A program made the translations under genes and the position numbers. A DNA stretch of 64,000 nucleotides, from contig NZ_AKCS01000005.1 in NCBI RefSeq assembly GCF_000299035.1, positions 310,001 to 374,000 of the forward strand, read 5' to 3'. The notes below the pieces were generated by a model, which made no database searches, was not told where the DNA came from, and saw nothing but the letters and a program-made list of their open reading frames with translations. This document shows, in pieces, positions 29,158 to 39,063 of the stretch. The DNA comes from Bacillus bingmayongensis. GTDB lineage: Bacteria > Bacillota > Bacilli > Bacillales > Bacillaceae_G. Position 1 is the stretch's first letter. Each line of letters starts with the position of its first letter.

Positions 29158-30918
29158 TTAGATTTTAAATCGTGACAATTTGTTATACAGGGTCGCCCTA
29201 GAAATCCCTAACAATGCTGCTGCTTTTGACTTATTTCCTTTTGCTTCTTTTAAAACGCGTTCAATTAATCCTCGTTCTTCCTCTTCACGCACCACTTTCA
29301 TCGCTTCTTGTTTTGCTGGTAAAGACTGAATCATGGGTACTAATTTCTTCTGTTCCATATCCCTGTAATAGAATTCCTCTGGTAAGTCCTTAGCTCGTAT
29401 ATGTGCATCATCCGATAGTGCAAATAGCCTTTCTAACACATTGATTAATTCCCGAACATTTCCTGGCCAATTGTAATGGAACATAAGGCGTAATACCTCT
29501 TTATCAATTGTCTTTTCTTCAGCACCGTACATTTGACATAACTTTTGTAAATGTTCTTCGACAATGAGTGGTATATCTTGTTTTCGAAAGCGAAGCGGTG
29601 GAATATGAATCGGAATAACATGAAGACGATGATATAAATCTTCTCTAAATGTACCTTCTCTAACCATTTGTTTTAAATCTTTGTTTGTCGCTGCGATTAG
29701 CCGGAAATCAACAGGAATTGGATGTGTACCACCTATTCTTTCTATCTCCCTTTCTTGTAAAACACGTAAAATTTTCACTTGCGTTAATAGAGACATATCA
29801 CCAATCTCGTCTAAAAATAACGTTCCATGATTTGCAAGCTCAAACTTCCCTGACTTCCCATTCTTTTTCGCACCTGTAAAAGCACCTTCTGCATAACCAA
29901 ACAGTTCAGATTCTAGTAAATTATCAGGGATAGCAGCACAGTTCACACTAATAAATGGACCGTTTTTCGTTATACCTGCATCATGTATAGCTCTTGCAAA
30001 TTGCTCTTTACCGACACCACTTTCCCCAGTAATTAACACGGATGCTTTCGACCCAGCTGCTTTTCGGGCCATTTTTTTCGTTTCAGAAATTGTTTGGCTT
30101 TCTCCAAGAATATCTTCAAATCGAATCTGCTTCTTTTTCGGTTTAGAAAACGTTGGTTTGATTTTCCTATCCTTTTGATCAAATCGCTCTAGTATTTTAT
30201 AAATATCTGAAATTCCTTCATGAATAAGCATCCCTACAGCACCTATCACTCTTCCTTGCTTCCAAATCGGCATCCGGTGTACAACTAAATTTTGTCCTTG
30301 TAGACGGTGTACTTGATTTCTTTCTGGTACTCCTGTTTTTAATACAACTGGAAGTCTTGTATTTTCAATTATATTTTCAGCGAGCTGTCCAATCGCTTCT
30401 TCTTTCGTTACGCCCACAAAGCGGCTATACGTATCATTAAACATTTGGATAACACCGTTTTCATCCACAATCGCAATGCCTTCATACGCAGTATCAAAAG
30501 AGAGTCGTAACCATTCAATTACATGCCCAGCCTCTTCTAATTGCTGTTTTATAAACTTCTGAAAAGCAAAAAGCTCGCTTTTCCCTATAACTCCTTCTAG
30601 CATTCCGTTTTTTTCATTTATCACATAAAATGGTAGATGCTGAACCACTTCCATTGCGTTCGTTCTCGTTCCCTTGTGAAAAGATTCATCTATAATCATA
30701 TGAACTGAAGTACTTTCATCACTGTTTTCTTTCATCCACTGAACACAATCTAGTAATTTCACAATACCTATCATTCTTTTTTCCTCTAGTACAGGCAGTT
30801 CATCAGTTTTTGATGCGATAAGTAGATTGATTGCCTCTGCAATCGTATTACTCATTTTCACAAACTGAAAATCTTTATTCAGCCATCTTCCTACAGAGTA
30901 ATCTTCTATAGAGTTCAT
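29158..30918 (-). CDS. Sigma-54-dependent transcriptional activator (CBS-PAS-AAA-Fis type)
   Basis: Enhancer-binding protein of 586 residues. A pair of CBS-like repeats covers about 10-120 (KTDELPVLEEKRMIGIVKL), a PAS domain 140-240 (DTAYEGIAIVDENGVIQMFN), the AAA+ core 275-500, and a Fis-type HTH the C terminus (LLGISRATLYNKLSRFKI). The AAA+ core has Walker A GESGVGKEQFARA and ELFGYAEGAFTGA, the loop that contacts sigma-54. MNSIEDYSVG behind AGGTGG is chosen over a longer in-frame start. CBS and PAS domains suggest it senses an adenylate, CoA ester or similar ligand. Likely controls the two -24/-12 promoters here. Confidence 0.9.
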   Translation of the reverse strand: MNSIEDYSVGRWLNKDFQFVKMSNTIAEAINLLIASKTDELPVLEEKRMIGIVKLLDCVQWMKENSDESTSVHMIIDESFHKGTRTNAMEVVQHLPFYVINEKNGMLEGVIGKSELFAFQKFIKQQLEEAGHVIEWLRLSFDTAYEGIAIVDENGVIQMFNDTYSRFVGVTKEEAIGQLAENIIENTRLPVVLKTGVPERNQVHRLQGQNLVVHRMPIWKQGRVIGAVGMLIHEGISDIYKILERFDQKDRKIKPTFSKPKKKQIRFEDILGESQTISETKKMARKAAGSKASVLITGESGVGKEQFARAIHDAGITKNGPFISVNCAAIPDNLLESELFGYAEGAFTGAKKNGKSGKFELANHGTLFLDEIGDMSLLTQVKILRVLQEREIERIGGTHPIPVDFRLIAATNKDLKQMVREGTFREDLYHRLHVIPIHIPPLRFRKQDIPLIVEEHLQKLCQMYGAEEKTIDKEVLRLMFHYNWPGNVRELINVLERLFALSDDAHIRAKDLPEEFYYRDMEQKKLVPMIQSLPAKQEAMKVVREEEERGLIERVLKEAKGNKSKAAALLGISRATLYNKLSRFKI

Positions 30919-30954
30919 ATGTTTCCACCTCTTTTGCAAGCAATTAGGAAATAT

Positions 30955-31019
30955 AAAAAGGCGATGACTCTCCACATCAAGCAGTTGTTTTTGCCAAAGA
31001 TGTATCATCATCGCCTTTT
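30955..31019 (-). terminator. Terminator of the prp operon
   Basis: AAAAGGCGATGA and TCATCATCGCCTTTT arms enclose a loop of about 38 nt, and a T run follows on the minus strand. It sits between the prpB stop and the start of the activator gene, so the activator is either read through or has its own promoter in the 30919-30955 gap. Confidence 0.75.
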
Positions 31020-31028
31020 CCCTTTGTT

Positions 31029-31937
31029 TTATTGATCTTCAGATAAAACTGTTTTTGCAATTCCGTTATCTAATTCCTCAAAATCATGATACGAAATCGT
31101 TTCATACAATTCACTTCTCGTTTGCATATTAGATAGCCCTTCTTTTTGTGAGCCTGTTTCTTTAATAAGCGTAAATACACGCTCATATGCTTTTGCTGCA
31201 ACGCGAAGTGATGTAACCGGATAAATTACCATTTGGAATCCCATATTTGCAAATTCTTCTGCACTGTAATATGGTGTTTTCCCAAACTCAGTCATGTTCG
31301 CAAGCAATGGAACATTTACTTTACTGTTAAATAAACGGAATTCCTCTTCAGATTGAAGCGCTTCCGGAAAAACAGCATCTGCCCCTGCTTCTACATAAGC
31401 AATTGCCCTTTCAATTGCTGCATCCAATCCTTCTACAGCGCGAGCATCCGTACGTGCTACAACTACAAGAGTTGGTGCTACTTCTTTAATCGCTTTAATC
31501 TTTTGTACTAATTCTTCAGTGGAAACAAGCTTTTTCCCATTTAAATGTCCACATTTCTTCGGTAATTGTTGATCTTCAATTTGAACGGCAGCTACATTTG
31601 CTTCCACCATCTCTACAGCAGTACGTGCCACATTCAGTACTCCACCAAACCCTGTATCAATATCAACAAGAAGAGGTAAATCCGTTGCTCGAACAAGGTC
31701 TCTTGCTCGTTCAGCTACTTCAGTAGACGTCACAATTCCTAAGTCTGGTAACCCTTTGCTTGCCGTGTAAGCAGCTCCTGATAAATAAAGAGCTGAAAAT
31801 CCAGTGTTTTTTGCAACAAGAGCAGCCATCGCATCATGTGCACCAGGGATTTGTAAAATTTCAGGCGCTTCTACTAAAACTCGGAATCGATTAGCAAGCT
31901 CCTCTTGTGTTGACTGTTTATTCACAACCCAAGCCAT
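31029..31937 (-). CDS. prpB: 2-methylisocitrate lyase PrpB
   Basis: A 302-residue isocitrate lyase-family enzyme that splits 2-methylisocitrate into pyruvate and succinate. Seen: PGAHDAMAALVAKNTGF near residue 33, the Mg2+ site LLVDIDTGFGG near 88, and the catalytic loop KKCGHLNGKKLV near 127 (KKCGH). Third enzyme gene of the prp operon, 18 bp after prpD. Confidence 0.94.
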   Translation of the reverse strand: MAWVVNKQSTQEELANRFRVLVEAPEILQIPGAHDAMAALVAKNTGFSALYLSGAAYTASKGLPDLGIVTSTEVAERARDLVRATDLPLLVDIDTGFGGVLNVARTAVEMVEANVAAVQIEDQQLPKKCGHLNGKKLVSTEELVQKIKAIKEVAPTLVVVARTDARAVEGLDAAIERAIAYVEAGADAVFPEALQSEEEFRLFNSKVNVPLLANMTEFGKTPYYSAEEFANMGFQMVIYPVTSLRVAAKAYERVFTLIKETGSQKEGLSNMQTRSELYETISYHDFEELDNGIAKTVLSEDQ

Positions 31938-31954
31938 GCTTATTCCCCCTATAC

Positions 31955-33391
31955 TTAAATTAAGAAAAGATCTACAAATTCATTTACATTCATATTTTCT
32001 AATTTTTCTTCATTCAGACACGCTTCATGAATTTTTTCTTGTTGCTTACTAGAATAATGAACAGCCATATTTGCAGAGAACTTTTGAACAACTTTTGGAA
32101 TCGCTTCGTCTCTACGGAAACGGTGACCTAATGGATATTCACACTCTACGTTTTCTGTCACTGTGCCATCTTTAAAATGAACTTGAACAGCATTGGCGAT
32201 TGAGCGCTTGTTCGGATCAAGGTAATCTAAACTATACTGTTTGTTTTCTACAACAACCATCTTATTTCGTAATTCATCTACGCGAGGATCTAATGCAACT
32301 TCATCCTCATAATCATCAGCAACAATATCACCTTTTAATAAACCAATTGCAGTAATGTATTGTAAGCAATGATCGCGGTCTGCTGGGTTATTTAATGGAC
32401 CTTCTTTATCAATAATACGAACTGCTGATTCATGTGTCGTAATTGTAATGCGGTCAATTTCATCTAATCGTTCTTTCACTTCTGGATGTAATTTCACTGC
32501 ACATTCCGCCGCTGTTTGAGCATGGAATTCTGCTGGATATGATACTTTAAACAACACATTTTCCATTACATAAGAATCTAAATGTCTTGCTAATTTTAGT
32601 TCTTGTTTATTAAACAATACATCTTGGAATCCCCATCCTGGCGCAGATAGTGCTGTTGGATAACCCATCTCACCTTTTAGTGCAGTAAGAGCAAGATGAA
32701 CACCACGGCTCGTTGCATCTCCAGCTGCCCAAGATTTACGAGAACCTGTATTTGGAGCATGACGATATGTACGAAGACTCGAGTTATCAATCCAAGCATG
32801 AGACAATGCGTTAAAGATTTCTTCACGCGTGCCACCAAGCATTTTTGTAACAACTGCTGTTGTTGCTACTTTTACATATAACACATGATCAAGACCCACA
32901 CGGTTTAAACTATTTTCTAATGCAAGTACGCCTTGAATTTCATGTGCTTTAATCATCATTTCAAGTACATCTCTTACTTTTAATGGTTCTTTTCCTTCTG
33001 AAATACGAACGCGGCTAATATAATCTGCAACTGCTAAAATTCCACCTAAGTTATCAGACGGATGTCCCCATTCTGCAGCTAGCCATGTATCGTTATAATC
33101 TAACCAACGAATCATACATCCAATATTAAAAGCACCTTTTACTGGATCAAGTACAAATGATGTTCCTGGTACACGTGTACCATTTGGCACAACTGTTCCT
33201 GGTACGACTGGTCCTAATAATTTCGTACACTCTGGGTATTGAAGTGCCAATATTCCACATCCAAGCGTATCAAGTAACACATAGCGAGCTGTACTGAACG
33301 CTTCTGAACTCGTCACCTCTTTATTTAATACATAATCCGTAATCTCTTCTAAAATTGCATCTTTTTGTTTAATTTCATTTGTTTTAATCAC
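31955..33391 (-). CDS. prpD: 2-methylcitrate dehydratase PrpD
   Basis: MmgE/PrpD-family enzyme of 478 residues that dehydrates 2-methylcitrate. Seen: [11 protein letters not shown] near the N terminus, [20 protein letters not shown] near residue 110 and [15 protein letters not shown] near 295. The frame runs upstream into a GC-rich hairpin region. GTG at 33391 behind GGGAAGGATAGC gives the family length (about 472) and is preferred. Between prpC and prpB in reaction order. Confidence 0.92.
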   Translation of the reverse strand: MIKTNEIKQKDAILEEITDYVLNKEVTSSEAFSTARYVLLDTLGCGILALQYPECTKLLGPVVPGTVVPNGTRVPGTSFVLDPVKGAFNIGCMIRWLDYNDTWLAAEWGHPSDNLGGILAVADYISRVRISEGKEPLKVRDVLEMMIKAHEIQGVLALENSLNRVGLDHVLYVKVATTAVVTKMLGGTREEIFNALSHAWIDNSSLRTYRHAPNTGSRKSWAAGDATSRGVHLALTALKGEMGYPTALSAPGWGFQDVLFNKQELKLARHLDSYVMENVLFKVSYPAEFHAQTAAECAVKLHPEVKERLDEIDRITITTHESAVRIIDKEGPLNNPADRDHCLQYITAIGLLKGDIVADDYEDEVALDPRVDELRNKMVVVENKQYSLDYLDPNKRSIANAVQVHFKDGTVTENVECEYPLGHRFRRDEAIPKVVQKFSANMAVHYSSKQQEKIHEACLNEEKLENMNVNEFVDLFLI

Positions 33392-33394
33392 GCT

Positions 33395-33489
33395 ATCCTT
33401 CCCTTTCTGTCGAAAATTCGTTATTATTAAGAATGGGTGTCGGTCAAACACCCACCTGGCGGGCGGCCTTAACAACTCCCCAGTTGTTT
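33395..33489 (-). other. GC-rich hairpins in the prpC-prpD intercistronic gap
   Basis: On the minus strand two stems stand out in a otherwise AT-rich operon: AACAACT/AGTTGTT just after the prpC stop, and GGGTGT/ACACCC after the block GGCCGCCCGCCAGG. The gap is 98 bp, far longer than the other prp gaps. It could set differential stability or partial termination. No function is shown by the sequence. Confidence 0.45.
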
Positions 33490-34608
33490 TTATTTGCTAA
33501 GCACATGTCGCTCGCCGATATAATTTACACGCGGACGGAACAATCGATTGTTTGTATGTTGCTCAATCACATGCGCACATAAGCCCACCGTTCTTGAACT
33601 GAAAAAAATTGGTGTATATAGTTGAATTGGAATACCTAACATCCAATATACTGGAGCTGCATAATAATCTAAGTTTGGATAAATGCCTTTTTCCTTCTCC
33701 ATAATCTTTTCTCCTGCTTCACACATTTCATATAGTGTATAATCACCTTTTACATCACATAACTGTTTTAAAGCTTCTTTCATCATAAGGGCCCTTGGAT
33801 CTATCTTCTTCATGTAGACCCGATGTCCAAATCCCATAATTTTTTCTTTGTTATATAATTTCTTTTGCAGTAACTCTTCAAATTTCTCAACATTCCCTGC
33901 TTCTAACAGCATGTACATAACCGCTTCATTTGCACCGCCATGTAAGCTTCCTTTTAAAGATGCAACTGCACCTGTTAAAGCACCGTATAAATCTGATTGC
34001 GTAGATGCAATCACGCGCGCTGTAAATGTAGAGTTCGGCATTTCATGTTCGCTATATAAAACTAAGGAGCGATCGAATATTTTTTCTTCAAGCTCAGTCG
34101 GTTTTTTACCAGTTAACATGTAGAAGAAATTCGCACTATATGATAATTCCTTAAGAGGCTGAACAGGCTCTTCATTATTTAAAATATGGTAACTGTTTGC
34201 CACAATATTTGGCACTTTGCTTAACAGTTTATAACCGCGGGCTTTATTCACTTCTAACGAACGATTTTCAATATCATTATCGTAACCAGCTAATGCCGAT
34301 ACGCCTGTACGTAATCCGTCCATCGGATGCGTTTCCTTTGGCAATGCTTTTAATACATTGAACACACCTTCTGGCACTTCATATTCTTCCTTCAATTTCT
34401 TTTCAAGCGCCTTCTTTTCATCCTCATTTGGTAGATGTTCCTCTAGTAAAAGGTGCACAATGTCTAAATACTCTTTTGTCTTTGATAGTTCAATTAAGTC
34501 ATATCCTTGAATAACAATTTCACCTTTTACTGTGTCAAGAAACGAGATTTTCGTCTCCGCTGCGACTACACCATCTAATCCCGGGGAAAATTTTTCTTCA
34601 GCTTTCAT
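33490..34608 (-). CDS. prpC: 2-methylcitrate synthase PrpC/MmgD
   Basis: Citrate synthase-family enzyme that condenses propionyl-CoA with oxaloacetate. Catalytic motifs are [10 protein letters not shown] near residue 227, [16 protein letters not shown] near 260, and the catalytic Asp region [20 protein letters not shown] near 310. The open frame starts earlier, but ATG at 34608 ([14 protein letters not shown]) has GGAGG eight bases upstream and gives 372 residues, the length of B. subtilis MmgD. First gene of the prp operon. Confidence 0.93.
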   Translation of the reverse strand: MKAEEKFSPGLDGVVAAETKISFLDTVKGEIVIQGYDLIELSKTKEYLDIVHLLLEEHLPNEDEKKALEKKLKEEYEVPEGVFNVLKALPKETHPMDGLRTGVSALAGYDNDIENRSLEVNKARGYKLLSKVPNIVANSYHILNNEEPVQPLKELSYSANFFYMLTGKKPTELEEKIFDRSLVLYSEHEMPNSTFTARVIASTQSDLYGALTGAVASLKGSLHGGANEAVMYMLLEAGNVEKFEELLQKKLYNKEKIMGFGHRVYMKKIDPRALMMKEALKQLCDVKGDYTLYEMCEAGEKIMEKEKGIYPNLDYYAAPVYWMLGIPIQLYTPIFFSSRTVGLCAHVIEQHTNNRLFRPRVNYIGERHVLSK

Positions 34609-34649
34609 TATCATTTCCTCCAATCCTAATAGATCTTCGTGCACTTAAC

Positions 34650-34691
34650 TGTAAGCCTTTACAATATCGTGAAAATACATTTCTATTTCAA
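34650..34691 (-). promoter_or_regulatory. prp operon promoter with a CcpA cre-like site
   Basis: On the minus strand, -35 TTGAAA (34686-34691) and -10 GATATT (34663-34668) are 17 bp apart. Immediately downstream lies TGTAAAGGCTTACA (34650-34663), one base off a symmetrical cre site. Catabolite repression of propionate use would fit. No -24/-12 motif is seen here, so this half is not obviously in the sigma-54 group. Confidence 0.55.
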
Positions 34692-34927
34692 TGTATCAGA
34701 GTTTTTAGAAGATTTCAATTTATTTTATAATGATAAGTTTCCTATACTTTTCCTGCTGTAACAAAACTATTTTTCAAGAATAACGTCTAAGTTTTTTACT
34801 AAAAAGCTCAATGTCCCTTCCTTTCTTTTGAACCGAAATATAGTAATTTTCAACAATATTTCCTTTAAAGCTTATAAAACAAACATTTTACTCCGTGCAT
34901 TTAGTGTATTTTTCCAGCACACAAAAA

Positions 34928-34956
34928 AGCGAGTTGTATATATACACAACTCGCTT
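34928..34956 (-). terminator. Terminator after the degenerate gene at 35029
   Basis: AGCGAGTTGT and ACAACTCGCT pair around an AT-only loop; on the minus strand the stem is followed by TTTTTTGTG. The 34700-35028 stretch has no other feature. Confidence 0.75.
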
Positions 34957-35028
34957 ACACCCATTTTATATATCGATATTAATTCAATACAATTTTCATA
35001 TAAAATATTTTTATTTTTAATAAAGTTA

Positions 35029-35260
35029 TTATTTTACATAATAAAATTCAATTTCATCCATTTCCACATGATAACTTTCAACTAAATCATAGTCTTGAAA
35101 ATACCAAATATCATCAGAATCGATAAAAAATTAGATACTATCCTGTTCAGTAGTCACAGCTATATCATCTCCCGGCGCCTCGGAAACTAATCCTAAAGAA
35201 TAACCAGATTGAATCGTGCTATTCTCTCCATATCTAACAATAATCGAACAAAATACGAAC
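35029..35260 (-). pseudogene. Degenerate small protein gene
   Basis: Minus-strand frame reads IVRYGENSTIQSGYSLGLVS, EAPGDDIAVTTEQDSI, then an in-frame TAA, then FFIDSDDIWYFQDYDLVESY and HVEMDEIEFYYVK before the final stop. The reading is acidic and protein-like across the stop. No start codon with a ribosome site is seen. Likely the end of a small acidic protein; the family is not recognised. Confidence 0.5.
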
Positions 35261-35318
35261 CCTTACCGTAAATGCAAGAATATACTGTGGTATAACGCAC
35301 TTTAGGAGTGATTCTTTT

Positions 35319-35609
35319 ATGTATCTATTCCCTTCAAGAATTACGGTTGCAGCCCCTGTGTCTCCTTCTGTTCATGTCGTTCCCGTTCATACTACAACTT
35401 CCGATGTCGGGATTGAACTTCCTGCAACTTGGCAGCAATATCCATTACCTGGTGAAGCAATACCTTCTTTTTGGCATCATGGAGCTCATCCTATTGACCT
35501 CTATTATAATCATACTTATCCAGTCACTTTCTCATATGCTGCACCAAAAATTTCCTATCATTTTCCATCCATTTATTTTCAAAATTTTTATGGCACCTTT
35601 AATATTTAA
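35319..35609 (+). CDS. Hypothetical 96-residue protein rich in Pro, His and Tyr
   Basis: ATG at 35319 behind TTTAGGAGTG at good spacing. The product (starts MYLFPSRITVAAPVSPSVHV) is rich in Pro, His, Val and aromatics, has few charged residues and no signal peptide or clear membrane helix. Such small aromatic proteins are common among spore-layer components, but nothing here proves that. Followed by a strong bidirectional terminator. Confidence 0.6.
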   Translation: MYLFPSRITVAAPVSPSVHVVPVHTTTSDVGIELPATWQQYPLPGEAIPSFWHHGAHPIDLYYNHTYPVTFSYAAPKISYHFPSIYFQNFYGTFNI

Positions 35610-35616
35610 AGGGCAT

Positions 35617-35665
35617 GTAAAAACCCCTAAGTTACCGATTAATTACGGTACCTTAGGGGTTTTTA
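35617..35665. terminator. Bidirectional terminator between the small gene and the PBP gene
   Basis: AAAAACCCCTAAGTTACCG and CGGTACCTTAGGGGTTTTT form a near-perfect stem with T runs on both strands. It ends the 96-residue gene and, 40 bp away, the converging penicillin-binding protein gene. Confidence 0.9.
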
Positions 35666-35706
35666 TTACGCATTTTATACAATATGAATTTTAAAGAACA
35701 TTAGAT

Positions 35707-38121
35707 TTATTGACCACCATTTTGATTTGTGGTTGTCTCGTCTTGACCATTTCCAGTGCTCGGTGGATTCGTACTAACTTGACCTTCACCATTTCCACCT
35801 TGGTTATTTCCGTCTCCGCCACTTGGTGGAGTCGTTCCACCTTGGTTATTTCCGTTTTCACCACTTGGTGGAGTCGTTCCACCTTGGTTATTTCCGTTTT
35901 CACTACTTGGCGGATTTGTATTCCCTTGGCCATCTTGATCATTGTTCTTATTTTCTTCATTTTGTTTTTGTTCTTGCTCTTGTTTCTTTTTCTCCTCTTC
36001 TATTTGTTGTTGTTTCTTTTGTTCTTCCTCTATTTGTTGTTTCTGTTGCTCATCGTTTTTCTTCTGTTCGCCTGAGTTTGAATTTGACTTTGAATTTGAC
36101 GTGCTCGGATTTGGAGAAGAATCTCGTTTTGCACCTTTCACACGTAATTCATCTCCCTCTTGAACAACACTACTTGGCATTTTGAATTTTGCTCCGCTTG
36201 TGCCAAATTCACTCATCATCTCTTTAAAAATTTGTTGTGCAATTTTCGTATTTTTACTACTTATATAATCTTCAGAACCATCTTTCATATATCCAGTCCA
36301 AACTGCCATTGTATATTGCGGTGTATAACCAGCAAACCAACTATCACGTGATGCACTAGCTGGTATACCATATTTCGCTAATTGTTCAGATGAATAGTTT
36401 GTTGTTCCTGTTTTACCTGCCACATCTAAAGAACTTACATTCGCTGCTGTACCTGTACCAGACTTAACAACAGAACGCAACATATCTGTAATCATATACG
36501 CTGTATAGTCTTCCATAACGCGTTTAGATTTTGGTTCAAAACTTTGTGATTTCCCATCAGGATAAACCACTTTTTTAACGAAGTGTGGTTTTGTATATTT
36601 ACCATCATTACCAAATGTAGCATATGCTCCTGCAATTTCAGTTGGTGATACTTCGTTCGTACCAATTGCTGTTGACTCAACCGCACTTTCTTTAAATGGA
36701 ATACCTAAGCTTTCTGCAAAGCTTTGTGCTTTACTTAATCCTACCTCTTTTGCTGTTTTAATTGCCGGTATGTTACGAGACATTTTAAGAGCATCACGCA
36801 TCGTCATCATACCTTTGAACGTTCTGTCTGCATTTTGAACCTGTTGTCCTGTCGAATATTTATATGGTGAATCATCAAGCTGATGATACGTTGACCATTT
36901 TAAATATTCAATTGCTGGACCATAATCAAAAATTGGCTTCATTGTTGACCCTGCTGAACGATCTAGTTCAATTGCCATATTATGTCCCTTAAATGTCGCT
37001 TTATTTTCACCACGTCCGCTACCTATAGCACGGATTTCTCCAGTTTTTGTATCCATAAATGTAAAAGCACCCTGGAATTTATCATTTGGATAATTAATAA
37101 TATTGTTATTTAAAAGCTCATCTGCATATTTCTGTGCTTCTGGATCTAAAGTGGTGTAAATAGATAAACCATCAGACCCAACGTTCGCATCTGGTAATTC
37201 TTTCTCTACTTCTTTCACAACAGCGTCTATAAATGCTGGATATGGCATTTCTGTAATTTCTTTAGGAGGAAGGAGTCCTTCAGTTACAGGAACCTTTGAT
37301 GCATCTTCCATTTGTTTTTTCGAAATATATCCATGGCGATTCATTAAATGTAATACAACATTTCTACGCTCTGTTGCTCTCTCAACATTTTGTGGTTTAG
37401 TTGGATCATAAATACTTGGTCCCTTTGGTAATCCTGCAAGCATCGCAACTTCTGGTAAAGTCAAATCTTTTAATTCTTTTCCATAGTAGTTTTCAGCTGC
37501 TGTCGCAATACCATAAGATCGATTTCCTAAGTTAATCTTATTTAAATACATTTCCAATATTTCATGTTTCGAATATTGTTGTTCTAACTTATAAGCTAAA
37601 TATATTTCTTGCGCCTTACGCTTAGGCGTTTTATCCATAGATAAGAAATAGTTTTTAATAACCTGTTGTGTAATTGTACTACCACCTTGCGAGCCATAGT
37701 TCCCAGTGAGGCTGACTAAAACTGCACGTGAAGTACCCTTAAAATCAACTCCACTATGATCATAAAAACGCGCATCTTCTGTAGCTAAAAATGCCTCTTC
37801 TACTAATTTCGGTACTTGATCATACGTAATATTTGTTCGTTTCTCTTTCCCATATTCATATATCAAGTTTTTATCTTTATCATAAATTTTTGCTGATTGT
37901 GGATTAACAAGCTTTGATTTTTCAAGTTTAGGGGCATCCTTAATCATAATGAAAAAAGTAGTTACTCCCCCTACGAGCGCCACGATTCCAAGTATTAAAC
38001 ATCCAATTAAAAATTTACGAAAAAACGATGTTTTCCCTTTCGTTTTTTCTTTATTAGTACTTGGTTGATTTTTCTTTAGTACTTGTCTTCGCTCTTCTCG
38101 AGAACGATAATTTTCTGACAT
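35707..38121 (-). CDS. Class A penicillin-binding protein (transglycosylase/transpeptidase)
   Basis: Bifunctional peptidoglycan synthase of 804 residues. A cytoplasmic basic tail and membrane anchor (FLIGCLILGIVALVGGVTTF) are followed by a glycosyltransferase domain with EDARFYDHSGVD, GGSTITQQVIKNY and KINLGNRSYGIATAA. A transpeptidase domain follows with SAGSTMKP (nucleophile Ser), SRN and KTGTTN. After about residue 660 comes a low-complexity tail: a Gln/Glu/Lys-rich stretch, then Gly/Pro/Asn repeats on a 14-residue unit (PPSGENGNNQGG). It resembles PBP1A (PonA), but recU is not upstream, so the paralogue is uncertain. Confidence 0.92.
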   Translation of the reverse strand: MSENYRSREERRQVLKKNQPSTNKEKTKGKTSFFRKFLIGCLILGIVALVGGVTTFFIMIKDAPKLEKSKLVNPQSAKIYDKDKNLIYEYGKEKRTNITYDQVPKLVEEAFLATEDARFYDHSGVDFKGTSRAVLVSLTGNYGSQGGSTITQQVIKNYFLSMDKTPKRKAQEIYLAYKLEQQYSKHEILEMYLNKINLGNRSYGIATAAENYYGKELKDLTLPEVAMLAGLPKGPSIYDPTKPQNVERATERRNVVLHLMNRHGYISKKQMEDASKVPVTEGLLPPKEITEMPYPAFIDAVVKEVEKELPDANVGSDGLSIYTTLDPEAQKYADELLNNNIINYPNDKFQGAFTFMDTKTGEIRAIGSGRGENKATFKGHNMAIELDRSAGSTMKPIFDYGPAIEYLKWSTYHQLDDSPYKYSTGQQVQNADRTFKGMMTMRDALKMSRNIPAIKTAKEVGLSKAQSFAESLGIPFKESAVESTAIGTNEVSPTEIAGAYATFGNDGKYTKPHFVKKVVYPDGKSQSFEPKSKRVMEDYTAYMITDMLRSVVKSGTGTAANVSSLDVAGKTGTTNYSSEQLAKYGIPASASRDSWFAGYTPQYTMAVWTGYMKDGSEDYISSKNTKIAQQIFKEMMSEFGTSGAKFKMPSSVVQEGDELRVKGAKRDSSPNPSTSNSKSNSNSGEQKKNDEQQKQQIEEEQKKQQQIEEEKKKQEQEQKQNEENKNNDQDGQGNTNPPSSENGNNQGGTTPPSGENGNNQGGTTPPSGGDGNNQGGNGEGQVSTNPPSTGNGQDETTTNQNGGQ
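35796..35910 (-). repeat. 42 bp tandem repeats in the PBP tail
   Basis: About 2.5-3 copies of a 42 bp unit containing GGTGGAGTCGTTCCACCTTG encode 14-residue Gly/Pro/Asn repeats. Copies are nearly identical, so unit number may vary between strains. Confidence 0.75.
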
Positions 38122-38159
38122 GTTACTTTCTCCTGCCTTTCAATTCTCTTGTTGATTTA

Positions 38160-38988
38160 TCATCAATAAATGAGTCTCTACTTTTGAAATGTTGTTTAAT
38201 CAAAACAGGCCCCGAATATATTTTCGCATCGCTTTTTAAAAAGCATCATATTGCACTGTTTGTATTGTCTACCTATCTCTCTTGCTGAAAAACATAACCA
38301 TATTAATCTATGTGATTGTAATAGTAAGAAGCATATTTTTCTAACCCTGAAATTTGAGTTATTATTCCTCCTTTTATTCCATATAGATCATTTCTTAAAC
38401 ACTTGTCAAAAATAGTTCATTGTCAAAGCTTGTATCAAAAGGATACAGACAAAACAAACATATTTAGATCCGTGTTCCTTCAATGTTCTGTATTGACACC
38501 TTATCCCTCAACTTTTCCATATAAATAATAGACTTTTAATTGTATTAAAATCAAACACTTTCTTAGCTTCAATTACACTCGGGATTAAGTGTATAGAAAC
38601 TATCTTATAAAACATAACTCCCTTTTAAACAATCATTAGCAGCAAAGAGTAGTGAAATTAAAATATCATAACAATATGAATTCCGTGTGAACTTGTAATA
38701 AAACGCAGCAACACAGCTAATAAAAAGGATAAATACGATATATTATTCAACAATCTATATACTATTTACAATGTGCTATTCAGTCAATACATAACACGAT
38801 ATACCTTTAAATTCTACATCGTATTTTGCAAGACAGACCCAACAAATATCCTCATATTATCAAATAGAAAAAGCGACTATTTTATTAGATGAATCTCCTC
38901 ACTTCTTTACCTCATCACTAACAAAAAAATATATAATACCAATCCGTAAACTTTTGATTGAAATGAATCCAGAAAGGATTCCCTGAAT
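38160..38988. other. Gene-free AT-rich stretch
   Basis: Between the PBP gene and the first TnpB element no frame with a ribosome site and no strong hairpin is recognised. It may hold the PBP promoter near its left end. Confidence 0.5.
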
Positions 38989-39028
38989 CTATAAAGCACA
39001 TATGACTTGCAACTCTAAAATTGAACTA

Positions 39029-39063
39029 CCCCCACCTACCTCTACATGAGCTTGAGGTGGAGG
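39029..39063. mobile_element. Right-end hairpin of IS200/IS605-type element 1
   Basis: CCCCCACCT and AGGTGGAGG arms form a hairpin preceded by TTGAACTA, the same lead-in found at the two other TnpB ends (48671 and 51191). On the minus strand it lies about 250 bp after the tnpB stop. The 39064-39309 stretch between them is where an omega (guide) RNA would be encoded. Confidence 0.65.

Noticed and set aside
34828-35085. Plus-strand frame of 85 codons in the prp-upstream region
   Set aside because: It is very AT-rich, has no ribosome site, and crosses a terminator hairpin and the antisense of a decayed acidic gene.
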